A stretch of DNA of 64,000 nt from Phyllobacterium endophyticum (GTDB lineage Bacteria; Pseudomonadota; Alphaproteobacteria; Rhizobiales; Rhizobiaceae): assembly GCF_003010935.1 (NCBI RefSeq), contig NZ_PGGN01000005.1, positions 1-64,000 of the forward strand, in the 5' to 3' direction. This document shows, in pieces, positions 1-8,811 of this stretch. Position numbers and translations under genes: made by a program. The notes under the pieces were generated by a model, which was not told where the DNA came from, searched no databases, and saw only the letters and a program-made list of their open reading frames with translations. The number at the start of each line of letters is the position of its first letter. The first letter of the stretch is position 1.

Positions 1-110
1 TAATCTTGTCACAAGAACCGATCGATCAACCAGAAAGCAAAGCAAACCAGCAACCAAACCATAGGGCGCATTCGGCAACCGCCAGCGGCGCCCCGCCCTC
101 GTTGTGTCGG
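1..110 (-). other. Untranslated leader region running out of the left edge
   Basis: No open frame here looks like a gene. The stretch lies just downstream of a strong leftward promoter at 111-140, so it is probably the 5' leader of a transcription unit that starts beyond the window. A GC-rich segment follows the promoter (about 75-107). The identity of the downstream gene cannot be seen; a stable RNA operon is one possibility, because the promoter is so close to consensus. Confidence 0.35.
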
Positions 111-111
111 T

Positions 112-140
112 ATATAGACCCCACCCCACAAAACTGTCAA
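112..140 (-). promoter_or_regulatory. Strong sigma70-type promoter reading leftward
   Basis: On the minus strand the sequence shows a -35 TTGACA (140 to 135), a 17-base spacer and a -10 CTATAT (117 to 112). This matches the consensus known for housekeeping promoters of rhizobia (CTTGAC, 17 bases, CTATAT). No gene inside the window is served by it, since it points out of the left end. Bases 141-278 hold no recognisable gene. Confidence 0.6.
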
Positions 141-278
141 CACACCATTTCACAAAAACCAGAACTTTTTCGAAAATCATAACCCAGTCTGGGGATAAAC
201 CTTTCGATCAAGCCGCCGTACCGTTCATTTCCGGGTTGATTTGACCCCAATTGCCTTCCGGCGGCAAAAAAACAAAAA

Positions 279-1304
279 TCAGACCCTGCCGGAGAAACCA
301 CCAAGGAAAGACGTCAGGTTGTCACCGAGCGCATCGCAGAGGTAGCCTCCTTCCTGCACGATCACCGTCGGCAGGCGCAATCCTGCGATCGCTTCCGCGA
401 TACGCGCAAAGCCCGGCGTGGAAACCGCCAGCCCGGCGAATGGATCGCCCGCGAAAGCGTCGAGCCCCAGCGCCACGACCAGCGCATCCGGTGCGAAGGC
501 CTCTATGCGGCCGAGTGCGGCAGCCAGCGCCTCCAGGAACACGGCGTCGCCGGATTTGCATTCGAGCGGAAGGTTATGATTGTAGCCGAGGCCGGCCCCC
601 TCGCCCCGCTCATCAGCATAACCCCAGAAGAATGGGTAGAATCCCGCCGGATCGGCGTGAATGGAGACGGTCAGCACATCGGAGCGGGCATAAAAGATGC
701 CCTGTGTGCCATTGCCGTGATGCAGATCGACATCGAGAATCGCGACGCGGGCGGCACTCCTGCGCAACGCCTGCGCAGCTATCGCGGAATTGTTGAGGAA
801 GCAGAAACCTCCAGCGACAGCGGCAAAGGCGTGATGACCCGGCGGGCGGCAGAGTGCATAGGCCGTGGCTTCTCCCGACATCACCGCTTCCGCCGCTTCG
901 ACGGCACTCCAAGCGCTCCAGCAGGCGCTTTCCCATGTTTCGGCTGAGATCGGGCATGACGTATCGGCCATGTGGTAGCCTGCCTGTCCCACCGCCGAAG
1001 CCGGATAGCTGCCGGAGCGATTGAACGGGTGGATGTTGGGGATCACCTCTTCGGAAGCGCCGGGGATCTGCTGCCAGCGCCGGTGAATGTGCTGCAGGAA
1101 TTCGAGATATTCAGGCGTGTGAACCGCCGCGATCGGGCCAAGCCCATGATTGGCGGGGCGATGAATGGAACTGCCTGCTGCCCGGGCTCCGGCGAGCAGC
1201 CGCTCGATCCGCTCAGGCCTTTCCGGATTGGCGCGCGGTGCGCCACTCGACAGAAAACCCTTCGGGTTGTGGTGCTTCTGCTCGTCCGCATAAAATGTCT
1301 TCAT
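279..1304 (-). CDS. Histone deacetylase family amidohydrolase
   Basis: The product (341 aa) belongs to the arginase/deacetylase superfamily, zinc enzymes that remove acetyl or related acyl groups from amines. The family signatures are visible: PPGHHA at about residues 154-159 and DVDLHHGNGT at 191-200, with zinc ligands expected at Asp193, His195 and Asp282 (GLDAFAGDP). Bacterial members commonly act on acetylated polyamines or small amides; the substrate here is unknown. The ATG at 1304 was chosen over one 12 codons upstream because GGGAG stands just before it. It is monocistronic; the neighbour (gguB) starts another operon, beyond a repeat. Confidence 0.85.
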   Translation of the reverse strand: MKTFYADEQKHHNPKGFLSSGAPRANPERPERIERLLAGARAAGSSIHRPANHGLGPIAAVHTPEYLEFLQHIHRRWQQIPGASEEVIPNIHPFNRSGSYPASAVGQAGYHMADTSCPISAETWESACWSAWSAVEAAEAVMSGEATAYALCRPPGHHAFAAVAGGFCFLNNSAIAAQALRRSAARVAILDVDLHHGNGTQGIFYARSDVLTVSIHADPAGFYPFFWGYADERGEGAGLGYNHNLPLECKSGDAVFLEALAAALGRIEAFAPDALVVALGLDAFAGDPFAGLAVSTPGFARIAEAIAGLRLPTVIVQEGGYLCDALGDNLTSFLGGFSGRV

Positions 1305-1421
1305 GATCACTCCCGTTCCGGCCACCTTCGCGCGACGCATTCATGCATTACGCCATTCGGGAGTCAAAACCGAAACGCCGTCGGCGGTCGGATTATCTTG
1401 TCGCTCCTTTTCTTCGAAAAA

Positions 1422-1549
1422 GTGGTGCGTGGTTCGACAAGCTCACCATGAGGAACTTGGGTGTTACAGGGCAAGGGGCGCCAACATTTGCTATCGTGGA
1501 CTTAAGCCCACGACGCCCCTCATGGTGAGCCTGTCGAACCACGCACCAC
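1422..1549. repeat. Short inverted-repeat element (32-bp arms)
   Basis: Bases 1422-1453 and 1518-1549 are inverted copies of one another with a single mismatch over 32 bp, separated by 64 bp. The loop contains a smaller imperfect palindrome (1495-1512). Both arms include the core TCGACA/GAGCTCACCATGAGG-like sequence that recurs in intergenic regions of many alphaproteobacteria. It lies between the 3' end of gguB and the 5' end of the deacetylase gene, so it may also fold as a hairpin that ends or protects the ggu transcript. Confidence 0.75.
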
Positions 1550-1579
1550 CTTGATGTATCAGACTTCACGAAACGGGCT

Positions 1580-2779
1580 TCAGGCCTTGTTCTTGTTATA
1601 GACGTCGAAGATCACCGCCGCGAGAAGAACGAGGCCCTTGATCACCTGCTGCCAGTCGATATTGACGCCCATGATCGACATGCCATTGTTCATCACGCCC
1701 ATGATGAAGGCGCCGATGACGGCACCCATGACCTGGCCGACACCGCCCATGGCAGATGCGCCGCCAATGAACACCGCGGCAATCACGTCGAGCTCGAACC
1801 CGAGGCCGGCCTTGGGTGTCGCAGTGTTGAGACGCGCTGCAAAGATCAGGCCGGCGAGCGCTGCGAGAACACCCATGTTGACAAAGGTCAGGAAGGTCAG
1901 CCGCTCGGTCTTGATACCGGAGAGTTTTGCCGCCTTTTCGTTGCCGCCCATGGCATAGATGCGGCGTCCGACGGTCATGCGCTTGGTCACGAAGACAAAC
2001 AGGGCGATCAGCAGCGACATGACGACCAGCACGTTCGGCAGTCCCTTATAGGACGACAGTAGATAAGTCAGGAACAGGATGATGCCACCAATGATCAGGT
2101 TCTTGGAGACGAAAAGGACAAAAGGCTCACCCTCATAACCATGTTTCTCGCGCTTGGCACGGCCGCGGACGCTGAAATAGATCATCAAGGCGACGAGCAG
2201 AATGCCCACGAGCATCGAGGTGATGTTGAATCCGGGATTGGCAAAAACATCAGGAATGAAGCCGGAGCTCAAGAGCTGGAACTGCGGCGGAAACGGACCC
2301 ACCGACTGTCCACCCAGAAGCCACAGCGCGAGACCGCGGAAGACGAGCATGCCTGCCAGCGTCACGATGAAGGACGGAATTTTATGATAGGCGATCCAGT
2401 ACCCCTGCGCCGCTCCGATCGCGCCGCCCATGACCAGGCAGATGATCGCCGCAGGAATATAGTGAATTTGCCATCGGACCATCATCACGGCGGCGAGCCC
2501 GCCGATAAATCCCGAAACCGAGCCTACGGACAGATCGATATGTCCGGCCACGATCACCAGCAACATGCCGAGCGCCATGATGATGATGTAGCTGTTTTGC
2601 AGGACGAGGTTGGTCAGGTTGACAGGCCTGAACAGAACGCCGCTCGTCGTATACTGGAAGAAGATCATGATGAGGATCAGCGCCAGTACCAGGCCGTATT
2701 CCCGGTAATTGCCCTTCAACGCCGAACCGTCCGTCTTGAGGTCCTTCTTCCCTTGGGTTGCTGCGGTTTCGATCGTCAT
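1580..2779 (-). CDS. gguB: Multiple-sugar ABC transporter permease GguB
   Basis: The product (399 aa) is an inner-membrane permease of the ribose/xylose class (BPD_transp_2). About ten hydrophobic segments span the chain, interrupted by a charged cytoplasmic stretch around residues 205-225 ([14 protein letters not shown]), a feature of the longer XylH/GguB type. It would form the channel for sugars delivered by ChvE and driven by GguA. Its start overlaps the gguA stop by 4 bp (ATGA), so the two are translationally coupled in the order chvE-gguA-gguB. Confidence 0.9.
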   Translation of the reverse strand: MTIETAATQGKKDLKTDGSALKGNYREYGLVLALILIMIFFQYTTSGVLFRPVNLTNLVLQNSYIIIMALGMLLVIVAGHIDLSVGSVSGFIGGLAAVMMVRWQIHYIPAAIICLVMGGAIGAAQGYWIAYHKIPSFIVTLAGMLVFRGLALWLLGGQSVGPFPPQFQLLSSGFIPDVFANPGFNITSMLVGILLVALMIYFSVRGRAKREKHGYEGEPFVLFVSKNLIIGGIILFLTYLLSSYKGLPNVLVVMSLLIALFVFVTKRMTVGRRIYAMGGNEKAAKLSGIKTERLTFLTFVNMGVLAALAGLIFAARLNTATPKAGLGFELDVIAAVFIGGASAMGGVGQVMGAVIGAFIMGVMNNGMSIMGVNIDWQQVIKGLVLLAAVIFDVYNKNKA

Positions 2780-4305
2780 GATGCTTTCCCTTCGGCACGG
2801 ATAATGGCGCGCATGATTTTTTCCTGGCTGGCTTCGCTGGCCGGCATTTCGCCGACAAGCCTGCCCTGGTTCATCACGTAGATCCGGTCGCAGACGCCGA
2901 GCAGCTCTGGCATTTCCGACGAGATCATCAGCACGCTTTTACCTTCGCTTACCAGTTGGTTGATGATGGTATAAATCTCATATTTCGCACCGACATCGAT
3001 GCCGCGCGTGGGCTCATCGAGGATCAGCAGATCCGGATTGGCAAACAGCCATTTCGACAGAACGACCTTTTGCTGATTGCCTCCGGAAAGATTCCCGGTC
3101 TTTTGATAGATGCTCGAGGAGCGGATATTGGTCTTGCGGCGATATTCGTTCGCCACCTTCAGTTCGGCCATGTCGTCCAGCACGCCGCTATTGGAAACGC
3201 CGTCGAGATTGGCGATGGTGGTATTGTGCTTGATGTGGTCGATCAGGTTGAGCCCATAGGTCTTGCGGTCTTCGGTCACGTAGGCGATTCCGTTATCGAT
3301 CGCCTTGTTGATGGTGGAGACATCGACCGGCTTGCCCTTGATGAAAACCTCACCGCTGATATGCCGCCCATAGGCCTTGCCGAAGACACTCATGGCGAAT
3401 TCGGTACGGCCGGCGCCCATCAATCCGGCAATGCCGACAACCTCGCCCCTGCGCACGTTGAGGTTTATGCCATTGATGACGACGCGGTCACTGTGGATGT
3501 GGTGATGGACCACCCAGTCCTTCACCTCGAACACCACTTCGCCGATATTCGGTTCCCGCTGCGGAAAACGGTCGGCGAGCTGGCGTCCTACCATCGACGT
3601 GACGATCCGGTCTTCGGAAATATCCTGCTTGTCGAGCGTCTCGATGGTCGCTCCGTCGCGCAGGACCGTGATACGGTCCGCTACCTTGCCGACTTCGTTG
3701 AGCTTGTGCGAGATCAGGATGGAGGAAATACCCTGCGCCTTGAATTCCAGTAGAAGCGCCAGCAATGCATCGCTGTCTTTCTCGTTGAGACTGGCCGTCG
3801 GCTCGTCGAGGATCAGCAGTTCGACGTCCTTCGACAGCGCCTTGGCGATCTCTACCAGCTGCTGTTTGCCGACGCCAAGATTGGTGATCAATGTCAGCGG
3901 GTCTTCCTTCAGGCCGACTTTGGCCAGAAGTTCCCGCGTGCGGTTCTCTGCGACATGCCAGTCGATGATACCGAACTTCGCCGGTTCATTGCCAAGGAAG
4001 ATGTTCTCGGCGATCGACAGGAGCGGCACGAGCGCCAGTTCCTGGTGAATGATGATGATGCCCTGCTTTTCACTGTCGCTGATGTCGCGAAAGTGCTGCT
4101 CCTGGCCATTGTAGAAAATCTCGCCCTCATAGCTGCCATGCGGATAGACGCCGCTGAGCACCTTCATCAAGGTCGATTTGCCCGCGCCATTCTCGCCTAC
4201 CAGAGCGTGAATCTCGCCTTTACGGACGTTCAGGTTGACATTGTTGAGCGCTTTCACCCCAGGAAATATCTTGGTGATGTTGCGCATTTCGAGGATGGTT
4301 TCCAT
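2776..4305 (-). CDS. gguA: Multiple-sugar ABC transporter ATPase GguA
   Basis: The product (509 aa) has two fused ABC ATPase domains, as usual for the ribose/xylose importers. The first Walker A (GENGAGKST) lies near residues 37-45 and the first Walker B is [10 protein letters not shown]. The second domain has a degenerate Walker A (GLMGAGRTE) and a normal signature (LSGGNQQK) with [10 protein letters not shown]. The ATG at 4305 was chosen, with GAGG seven bases upstream; an in-frame GTG four codons earlier overlaps that ribosome-binding site. It sits downstream of chvE, after a strong hairpin, and overlaps gguB by 4 bp. Confidence 0.9.
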   Translation of the reverse strand: METILEMRNITKIFPGVKALNNVNLNVRKGEIHALVGENGAGKSTLMKVLSGVYPHGSYEGEIFYNGQEQHFRDISDSEKQGIIIIHQELALVPLLSIAENIFLGNEPAKFGIIDWHVAENRTRELLAKVGLKEDPLTLITNLGVGKQQLVEIAKALSKDVELLILDEPTASLNEKDSDALLALLLEFKAQGISSILISHKLNEVGKVADRITVLRDGATIETLDKQDISEDRIVTSMVGRQLADRFPQREPNIGEVVFEVKDWVVHHHIHSDRVVINGINLNVRRGEVVGIAGLMGAGRTEFAMSVFGKAYGRHISGEVFIKGKPVDVSTINKAIDNGIAYVTEDRKTYGLNLIDHIKHNTTIANLDGVSNSGVLDDMAELKVANEYRRKTNIRSSSIYQKTGNLSGGNQQKVVLSKWLFANPDLLILDEPTRGIDVGAKYEIYTIINQLVSEGKSVLMISSEMPELLGVCDRIYVMNQGRLVGEMPASEASQEKIMRAIIRAEGKAS

Positions 4306-4423
4306 CGATATCCTCACCGGCGCTTCTGCAGCAAAATGACCTGCCGTGGCGCCGTTCCTTCTGCAATTTATATTTGGCTCTGCGTACTTGCGCCACCGAA
4401 ATCATCGGAGAGCCGACATGGAA

Positions 4424-4453
4424 ACGAACCCTGCGTCTTCACGCAGGGTTCGT
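4424..4453 (-). promoter_or_regulatory. Intercistronic hairpin between chvE and gguA
   Basis: A perfect 13-bp stem (4424-4436 with 4441-4453) closes a 4-base loop (GAAG on the transcribed minus strand). It starts about 15 bases after the chvE stop and lies before gguA. The run of T after it is too short for a good terminator. Such hairpins behind binding-protein genes are known to protect the upstream message or let only part of transcription continue, giving more binding protein than membrane components. Confidence 0.7.
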
Positions 4454-4467
4454 CATCGATCAAAGAC

Positions 4468-5529
4468 CTACTTGAGCTGGTCTTCCGTGTAGTAACCGCC
4501 GCCAACCAGAACTTCCTTCCAGTTGGTCTTGTCAACTTCGACCGGCTTCAACAGGTAGGCCGGAACGACCTTGACGCCATTGTTGTAGGTCTTGGTGTCG
4601 TTGACTTCCGGCTCTTCGCCTTTCAGGACCTTGTCGATGACGTCGGCCGTGACCTTGGCAAGTTCACGCGTGTCCTTGTAGATCGTGGAATACTGCTCGC
4701 CGGCGATGATCGACTTCACCGATGGCACTTCCGCATCCTGGCCGGATACGAACGGGAATGGCTGGTCGGGCGTTCCGTAGCCTACGCCGCGCAGCGACGA
4801 CAGGATACCGATCGACAGGCCGTCATAGGGTGAAAGCACTGCATTGACCTTCTTGTCGGTGTAGTAGGCAGACAGGAGGTTATCCATGCGCGCCTGCGCC
4901 ACGGCGCCATCCCAACGCAGCGTACCGACCTTGTCCATGCCCATCTGGCCGGACTGGACGACGAGCTTGCCGCTGTCGATCAGAGGCTGCAGGACCGACA
5001 TGGCGCCATTATAGAAGAAGAAGGCGTTGTTATCGTCAGGCGAACCACCGAAAAGCTCGATGTTGAACGGGCCCTTCGCATCCGGCAGGCCGAGCGCCTT
5101 GACGAGCGAGCTTGCCTGCAGAACGCCGACCTGGAAATTGTCGAAGGTCGTATAGTAGTCGACATTCGGCGTATCGCGGATGAGGCGGTCGTAGGAAATA
5201 ACCTTGATGCCGGCATCATGTGCCTGCTGCAGTACGTTTGAAAGTGTCGTGCCGTCGATCGCCGCGATCACGAGGACCTTGACGCCCTTGGTGACCATGT
5301 TTTCGATCTGCGCCAGCTGGTTCGGAATGTCGTCTTCAGCATATTGCAGGTCCGTGGTGTAGCCGCGTTCTTTCAGCGCCTTTACCATGTTGTCGCCATC
5401 GGCAATCCAGCGTGCCGAGGATTTGGTCGGCATCGCGATACCGACAGAGCCCTTGTCCTGGGCGTAGCCTTGCGAACCCATCGCACCAAGTGCGATCATT
5501 CCCGCGGCAAACAGATTGAGTATTTTCAC
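4468..5529 (-). CDS. chvE: Periplasmic multiple-sugar-binding protein ChvE
   Basis: The product (353 aa) is a periplasmic-binding protein of the ribose/galactose type. A signal peptide ends at about residue 23 (GSQGYAQ), followed by the mature start [17 protein letters not shown]. It closely resembles ChvE of Agrobacterium, which binds galactose, glucose, arabinose, xylose and galacturonate, delivers them to GguAB, and in Agrobacterium also signals to VirA. No virulence genes are visible here, so nutrient uptake is the likely role. It is the first gene of the chvE-gguAB operon, with several palindromes in its upstream region. Confidence 0.92.
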   Translation of the reverse strand: MKILNLFAAGMIALGAMGSQGYAQDKGSVGIAMPTKSSARWIADGDNMVKALKERGYTTDLQYAEDDIPNQLAQIENMVTKGVKVLVIAAIDGTTLSNVLQQAHDAGIKVISYDRLIRDTPNVDYYTTFDNFQVGVLQASSLVKALGLPDAKGPFNIELFGGSPDDNNAFFFYNGAMSVLQPLIDSGKLVVQSGQMGMDKVGTLRWDGAVAQARMDNLLSAYYTDKKVNAVLSPYDGLSIGILSSLRGVGYGTPDQPFPFVSGQDAEVPSVKSIIAGEQYSTIYKDTRELAKVTADVIDKVLKGEEPEVNDTKTYNNGVKVVPAYLLKPVEVDKTNWKEVLVGGGYYTEDQLK

Positions 5530-5639
5530 GTGTATCCTCCCGGTTTCAAAATCATGCCCATCGCTTTTCGAGGGGTCCCGGCCGACATCTTCGGCGCGTG
5601 ACCAGTCCTCCCAGAGCAGGGTCTTTCCAACATCTATCG

Positions 5640-5656
5640 CAAAAGTATTACTTTTG
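5640..5656. promoter_or_regulatory. 17-bp perfect palindrome upstream of chvE
   Basis: The sequence CAAAAGTATTACTTTTG is a perfect dyad around a central T, 111 to 127 bases upstream of the chvE start. It differs from the other palindromes in this intergenic region, so it could be the site of a separate regulator. Function is inferred only from symmetry and position. Confidence 0.45.
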
Positions 5657-5697
5657 GAATAGCGCTTTCGCGGTGTTTTGAAAAAGCCGTCGAACCA

Positions 5698-5712
5698 TAT
5701 AATACTATTATA
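5698..5712. promoter_or_regulatory. AT-rich palindrome, probable GntR-family operator
   Basis: TATAATA-C-TATTATA is a perfect 15-bp dyad between chvE and gguC. A near-identical palindrome (TATAATATTATA, 7686-7697) precedes the GntR gene that ends against gguC. The shared element suggests one repressor controls chvE-gguAB, gguC and itself. AT-rich dyads of this length suit FadR-type GntR proteins. Confidence 0.5.
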
Positions 5713-5752
5713 ATATTTTTTGATAAGAGCCGCTGGACGACACGGAAAGCCC

Positions 5753-5785
5753 GGCTTATAAGCCTAACCCACCATGCTTATAAGC
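5753..5785. promoter_or_regulatory. Tandem GCTTATAAGC palindromes ahead of gguC
   Basis: GGCTTATAAGCC (5753-5764) and GCTTATAAGC (5776-5785) are perfect palindromes with centres 22 bp apart, about two helical turns. They end some 34 bases before the gguC start, where a dimer of dimers could block or recruit polymerase. The cognate regulator is not known; the nearby GntR and LysR proteins are both candidates. Confidence 0.5.
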
Positions 5786-5819
5786 GTGACACACCATATC
5801 TTGATCCCGGGAGGAAGCC

Positions 5820-6812
5820 TTGAATCTGGTCCAGTTGACGAATGCCAATGGCAAGCGGCAGGTTGCTGCACGTGTCGGAGAAGAGTTTCGTCATGTCAAG
5901 CGCACGCGTTCCGTGCTGGAGCTTGCGCATGCGGCTATCGATGCGAAATCGAGCATATCCGACATTGTGGATAACCGCGGATTGGGCAAGAAGATCGAGG
6001 TGGCGGCCGCCTATGCGGAAGGGCGTCTGCTTCCCCCCATCGATACCCATGATCCCGCGCATATCCATCTGACAGGGACAGGCCTCACCCATCTCGGGTC
6101 GGCGGCAACGCGCGACGCGATGCACCGCAAGGCTGGCGACGTCCAGGAGGAAACCCTGACGGATTCCATGAAGATGTTCCGCATGGGATTGGAGAACGGC
6201 AAGCCGAAGAAGGGCGAGACCGGCGTACAGCCCGAGTGGTTCTACAAGGGAAACGGTTCTGCGCTGACAGGCCCGGGCCAGCCGCTTCTCTCGCCCGCCT
6301 TTGCAGATGATGCAGGCGAAGAGCCCGAAATTGCCGGCATTTATGTAATCGGCCCGGATGGTTCGCCGTTTCGCATCGGCTTCGCGCTTGCCAATGAATT
6401 CTCGGACCACGTCATGGAGCGCGTGAACTATCTCTACCTCGCGCATTCCAAGCTGCGGCCGTGCTCGGTCGGCCCGGAACTCATCCTCGGGGATCTGCCT
6501 TCCGACGTCCAGGGAATGTCGCGCATCTTGCGCAAAAACAAGACGATATGGGAAAAGCCTTTCCTGTCAGGTGAAGACAACATGTCTCACACCATTGCCA
6601 ATCTCGAGCATCACCATCTCAAATATTCGGTCTTCCGCCAGCCGGGTGACATTCACGTGCACATGTTCGGCACGGCGACACTGTCTTTCGCCGATGGCAT
6701 CAGGGTCGAGAACGGTGACGTTTTCGAGATCGAAGCGCCCACATTCGGCTTGCCCTTGCGCAACCCTCTGAAGATCGAGAAGCCCGTCAAGGTGAAAGTG
6801 ACTACGCTTTAG
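5820..6812 (+). CDS. gguC: GguC, fumarylacetoacetase-superfamily protein (AraD1-like)
   Basis: The product (330 aa) matches GguC/AraD1, cytoplasmic members of the FAH superfamily. AraD1 is known as an L-2-keto-3-deoxyarabonate dehydratase in oxidative pentose breakdown, so this enzyme may process products of sugars brought in by ChvE-GguAB. Conserved acidic metal-binding positions of the FAH fold are expected in the central part (for example GLENGKPKKGETG and ELILGDLP). The start is TTG at 5820, with GGGAGG four bases upstream. It is divergent from chvE and converges with the GntR gene, the two stops overlapping. Confidence 0.85.
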   Translation: MNLVQLTNANGKRQVAARVGEEFRHVKRTRSVLELAHAAIDAKSSISDIVDNRGLGKKIEVAAAYAEGRLLPPIDTHDPAHIHLTGTGLTHLGSAATRDAMHRKAGDVQEETLTDSMKMFRMGLENGKPKKGETGVQPEWFYKGNGSALTGPGQPLLSPAFADDAGEEPEIAGIYVIGPDGSPFRIGFALANEFSDHVMERVNYLYLAHSKLRPCSVGPELILGDLPSDVQGMSRILRKNKTIWEKPFLSGEDNMSHTIANLEHHHLKYSVFRQPGDIHVHMFGTATLSFADGIRVENGDVFEIEAPTFGLPLRNPLKIEKPVKVKVTTL

Positions 6813-7648
6813 ACATTGAAGGCCTTGGCAGCGGTTTGCCCCGCTGTCAGCACCCTTTCTGCACCTTCCTCGATGACCACACGCATCGCCTGCTTGGCTG
6901 CATCCACGTCACCGGCCTTGATCGCTTCGGCGATGGCCGCGTGGCGTGCAACCGAGCGCACGTGGCTTTCCGAATTGGGTATTGGCGAACTGATGGTGAA
7001 GGTCGTCACCAGGGCGACTTCGATCAGCGCGCTGATCGAACGCATGAACGGATTGCCGGAAGCTTCGGCTATTCCGATATGGAATTGCAGGTCGTTATAT
7101 ACGAAGTCGGCTGCCGATTCGCGCGCGTTCCCCATCTTTTCCACCCAGTGGAAGAGGTCGTCGAGCTGAGCTTGCGAGCGCCGCAAAGCCGCAAGGCCCG
7201 CGGCCTCCGGCTCAAGCGCCAGACGCATCTCGACGATGCTCGACAGAAAATGTGCGCTTGCTCCGGCTTCGAAATGCCAGACCAGAATATCGGGATCGAA
7301 CAGGTTCCAGTGCGCCCGTTCGAGGACCCGCGTGCCGATCTTGGCCTTGGGCTGAATCAGGCCCTTGGCGGCCAGCGTCTTCAAGGCTTCGCGCAGGACA
7401 GTGCGGGAGACGCCGAAACGTTCGAGCAATTCCGCATCGCCCGGCAGTATGGTGTTTTCGGCATAGGCACCGCTGATAATCTTCAGCCCGAGATCGCGCA
7501 TGACGTGGCCATGGTGCGTTCGCGCCTGTCCGGCCGTGCGGAAATCATAGTTGATGAGCTGGTTGCCTGCCAAATGCTTGCCTGCTAATTGCTTGCGTTG
7601 ATAGGGGAATAGACCAGAAAAAGCCGCTGCTGATTGTGCAAACGGCAC
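6809..7648 (-). CDS. GntR-family (FadR/FCD subfamily) transcriptional regulator
   Basis: The product (up to 279 aa) has an N-terminal winged helix (about residues 45-115, with FGVSRTVLREALKTLAAKGLI) and a C-terminal all-helical FCD ligand domain. Such proteins usually repress sugar-acid catabolism and release DNA when a sugar acid binds. Its 3' end overlaps the gguC end, so control of the ggu genes is likely, and an AT-rich palindrome in its own promoter also occurs ahead of chvE. The start is uncertain: GTG at 7648 gives an unusually long, poorly conserved leader, and a TTG near 7573 or the ATG at 7501 are alternatives. Confidence 0.82.
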   Translation of the reverse strand: MPFAQSAAAFSGLFPYQRKQLAGKHLAGNQLINYDFRTAGQARTHHGHVMRDLGLKIISGAYAENTILPGDAELLERFGVSRTVLREALKTLAAKGLIQPKAKIGTRVLERAHWNLFDPDILVWHFEAGASAHFLSSIVEMRLALEPEAAGLAALRRSQAQLDDLFHWVEKMGNARESAADFVYNDLQFHIGIAEASGNPFMRSISALIEVALVTTFTISSPIPNSESHVRSVARHAAIAEAIKAGDVDAAKQAMRVVIEEGAERVLTAGQTAAKAFNV

Positions 7649-7685
7649 GGCCTCCCAGCGTGCTCCCCCACTTCTCCTTCCTATT

Positions 7686-7697
7686 TATAATATTATA
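7686..7697. promoter_or_regulatory. AT-rich palindrome in the GntR/LysR divergent promoter region
   Basis: TATAATATTATA is a perfect 12-bp dyad lying between the divergent GntR and LysR genes. Its arms match the 15-bp palindrome at 5698-5712, which suggests autoregulation by the GntR protein. Confidence 0.45.
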
Positions 7698-7782
7698 ATA
7701 TCATTAACAATCGGCAATATCGCAGAGCCACGTTTTCGTTGTCAGGCTTGCCAATTCCGGGCCGCCTCTATTAAGTCAATTC

Positions 7783-8691
7783 ATGGCATTCACCATCCGG
7801 CAATTGCAGTATTTTGTCGCCGTGGCGGAGCAAGGCTCCATAACCCGCGCAGCGCAGAACCTGTCCATTTCGCAGTCGTCGATCACCGAGGCGGTCAAGG
7901 AACTTGAAAATGACCTTGGGGTCGAACTTTTCGACCGGCACCCGCGCGGCCTCGATATCACCCATAATGGCCATCAATTCCTGCGCCATGCTACCAAAAT
8001 CCTGGCCGATGTCTCCGATGCGCGCCGCTCGTTTTCCGAGGAGTTACCAAAGAAGGTCGGCAAGCTGCATCTTGGCGTGACATCCCTTGTCGCCGGCTAC
8101 GTCCTTTCCGACCTTCTCGCCCGTTTCCGCCGCGCCTCGCCGGGCGTCGAGGTCAGCGCCATCGAAGACAATGGCTCTTATCTCGAACATCTTCTCGTGG
8201 GCGGCGAACTCGATGTGGCGGTGATGGTCATTTCCAATTTGCGCGATCGCATGGCTCTGCAGGCCGAGATCATTGAAACCTCGCCTTACAGGCTATGGCT
8301 TCCGCTCGGTCATCCCTTGGTCAGTGCGGACATCATCTCCATCAATGATATCGCCAAAGAGCCGTTGATCATGCTGACCGTCGATGAAATCGAGGAGAAC
8401 ACGGGCAAGCTTTTGACCGCTCTGGGGGCGCGTCCGCACGTCGCCTTCCGCACGCGGTCGGTCGAGGCGGTGCGCAGTCTCGTTGCCACCGGCGCCGGGA
8501 TCGCACTACTGCCCGACCTTGTCTATCGTCCATGGTCGCTCGAAGGTGACAGGATCGAGAGCCGCGATGTATCCGGAGCCCTGCCCGTGGTGCAGGTCGG
8601 CATGGTTTGGCGCAAAGGATCGAGTTTACCCCAAGCCGCCCGGGATTTCGTTGGGATTGCAGAAGCGCTCCGCAGCGGCCGCACAAGGTGA
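7783..8691 (+). CDS. LysR-family transcriptional regulator
   Basis: The product (302 aa) has the classic LysR helix-turn-helix at residues 1-60 (LQYFVAVAEQGSITRAAQNL, then SQSSITEAVKELE) and a substrate-binding domain over the rest. It is followed in the same direction by the ydcSTUVW-like operon. An exact ATC-N9-GAT palindrome lies directly behind its stop codon, which suggests that it activates that operon. Agrobacterium also has a LysR protein (GbpR) controlling chvE, so a role at the ggu genes on its other side cannot be excluded. Confidence 0.87.
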   Translation: MAFTIRQLQYFVAVAEQGSITRAAQNLSISQSSITEAVKELENDLGVELFDRHPRGLDITHNGHQFLRHATKILADVSDARRSFSEELPKKVGKLHLGVTSLVAGYVLSDLLARFRRASPGVEVSAIEDNGSYLEHLLVGGELDVAVMVISNLRDRMALQAEIIETSPYRLWLPLGHPLVSADIISINDIAKEPLIMLTVDEIEENTGKLLTALGARPHVAFRTRSVEAVRSLVATGAGIALLPDLVYRPWSLEGDRIESRDVSGALPVVQVGMVWRKGSSLPQAARDFVGIAEALRSGRTR

Positions 8692-8693
8692 CA

Positions 8694-8710
8694 TATCGGA
8701 ATTTCCGATA
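8694..8710. promoter_or_regulatory. LysR-type operator upstream of ydcS
   Basis: TATCGGAA-T-TTCCGATA is a perfect 17-bp palindrome containing ATC-N9-GAT, the half-site pattern known for many LysR proteins (for example NodD). It starts three bases after the LysR stop codon and is about 100 bases upstream of ydcS. A second dyad, GAGAAA-N10-TTTCTC, lies at 8743-8764 and could be the activation site nearer the promoter. Confidence 0.6.
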
Positions 8711-8811
8711 GCGCCCTTCTGATAAATGAATTTGCGAATGCGGAGAAATCGAGGCACTTTTCTCGCCGGGAACATATGCCCTGGAAATCAGGGCTCAACG
8801 GGAGAATTGAT

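Noticed and set aside
190-198. DnaA-box-like TTATCCCCA on the minus strand
   Set aside because: A single copy with one mismatch and no other origin features is expected by chance.
241-278. Terminator behind the deacetylase gene
   Set aside because: The T-run on the minus strand comes before the small GCC/GGC hairpin, not after it, so the order is wrong for an intrinsic terminator.
4468-5529. Virulence-signalling role for ChvE
   Set aside because: No virA/virG or T-DNA functions are visible; many non-pathogenic rhizobia carry chvE for sugar uptake.
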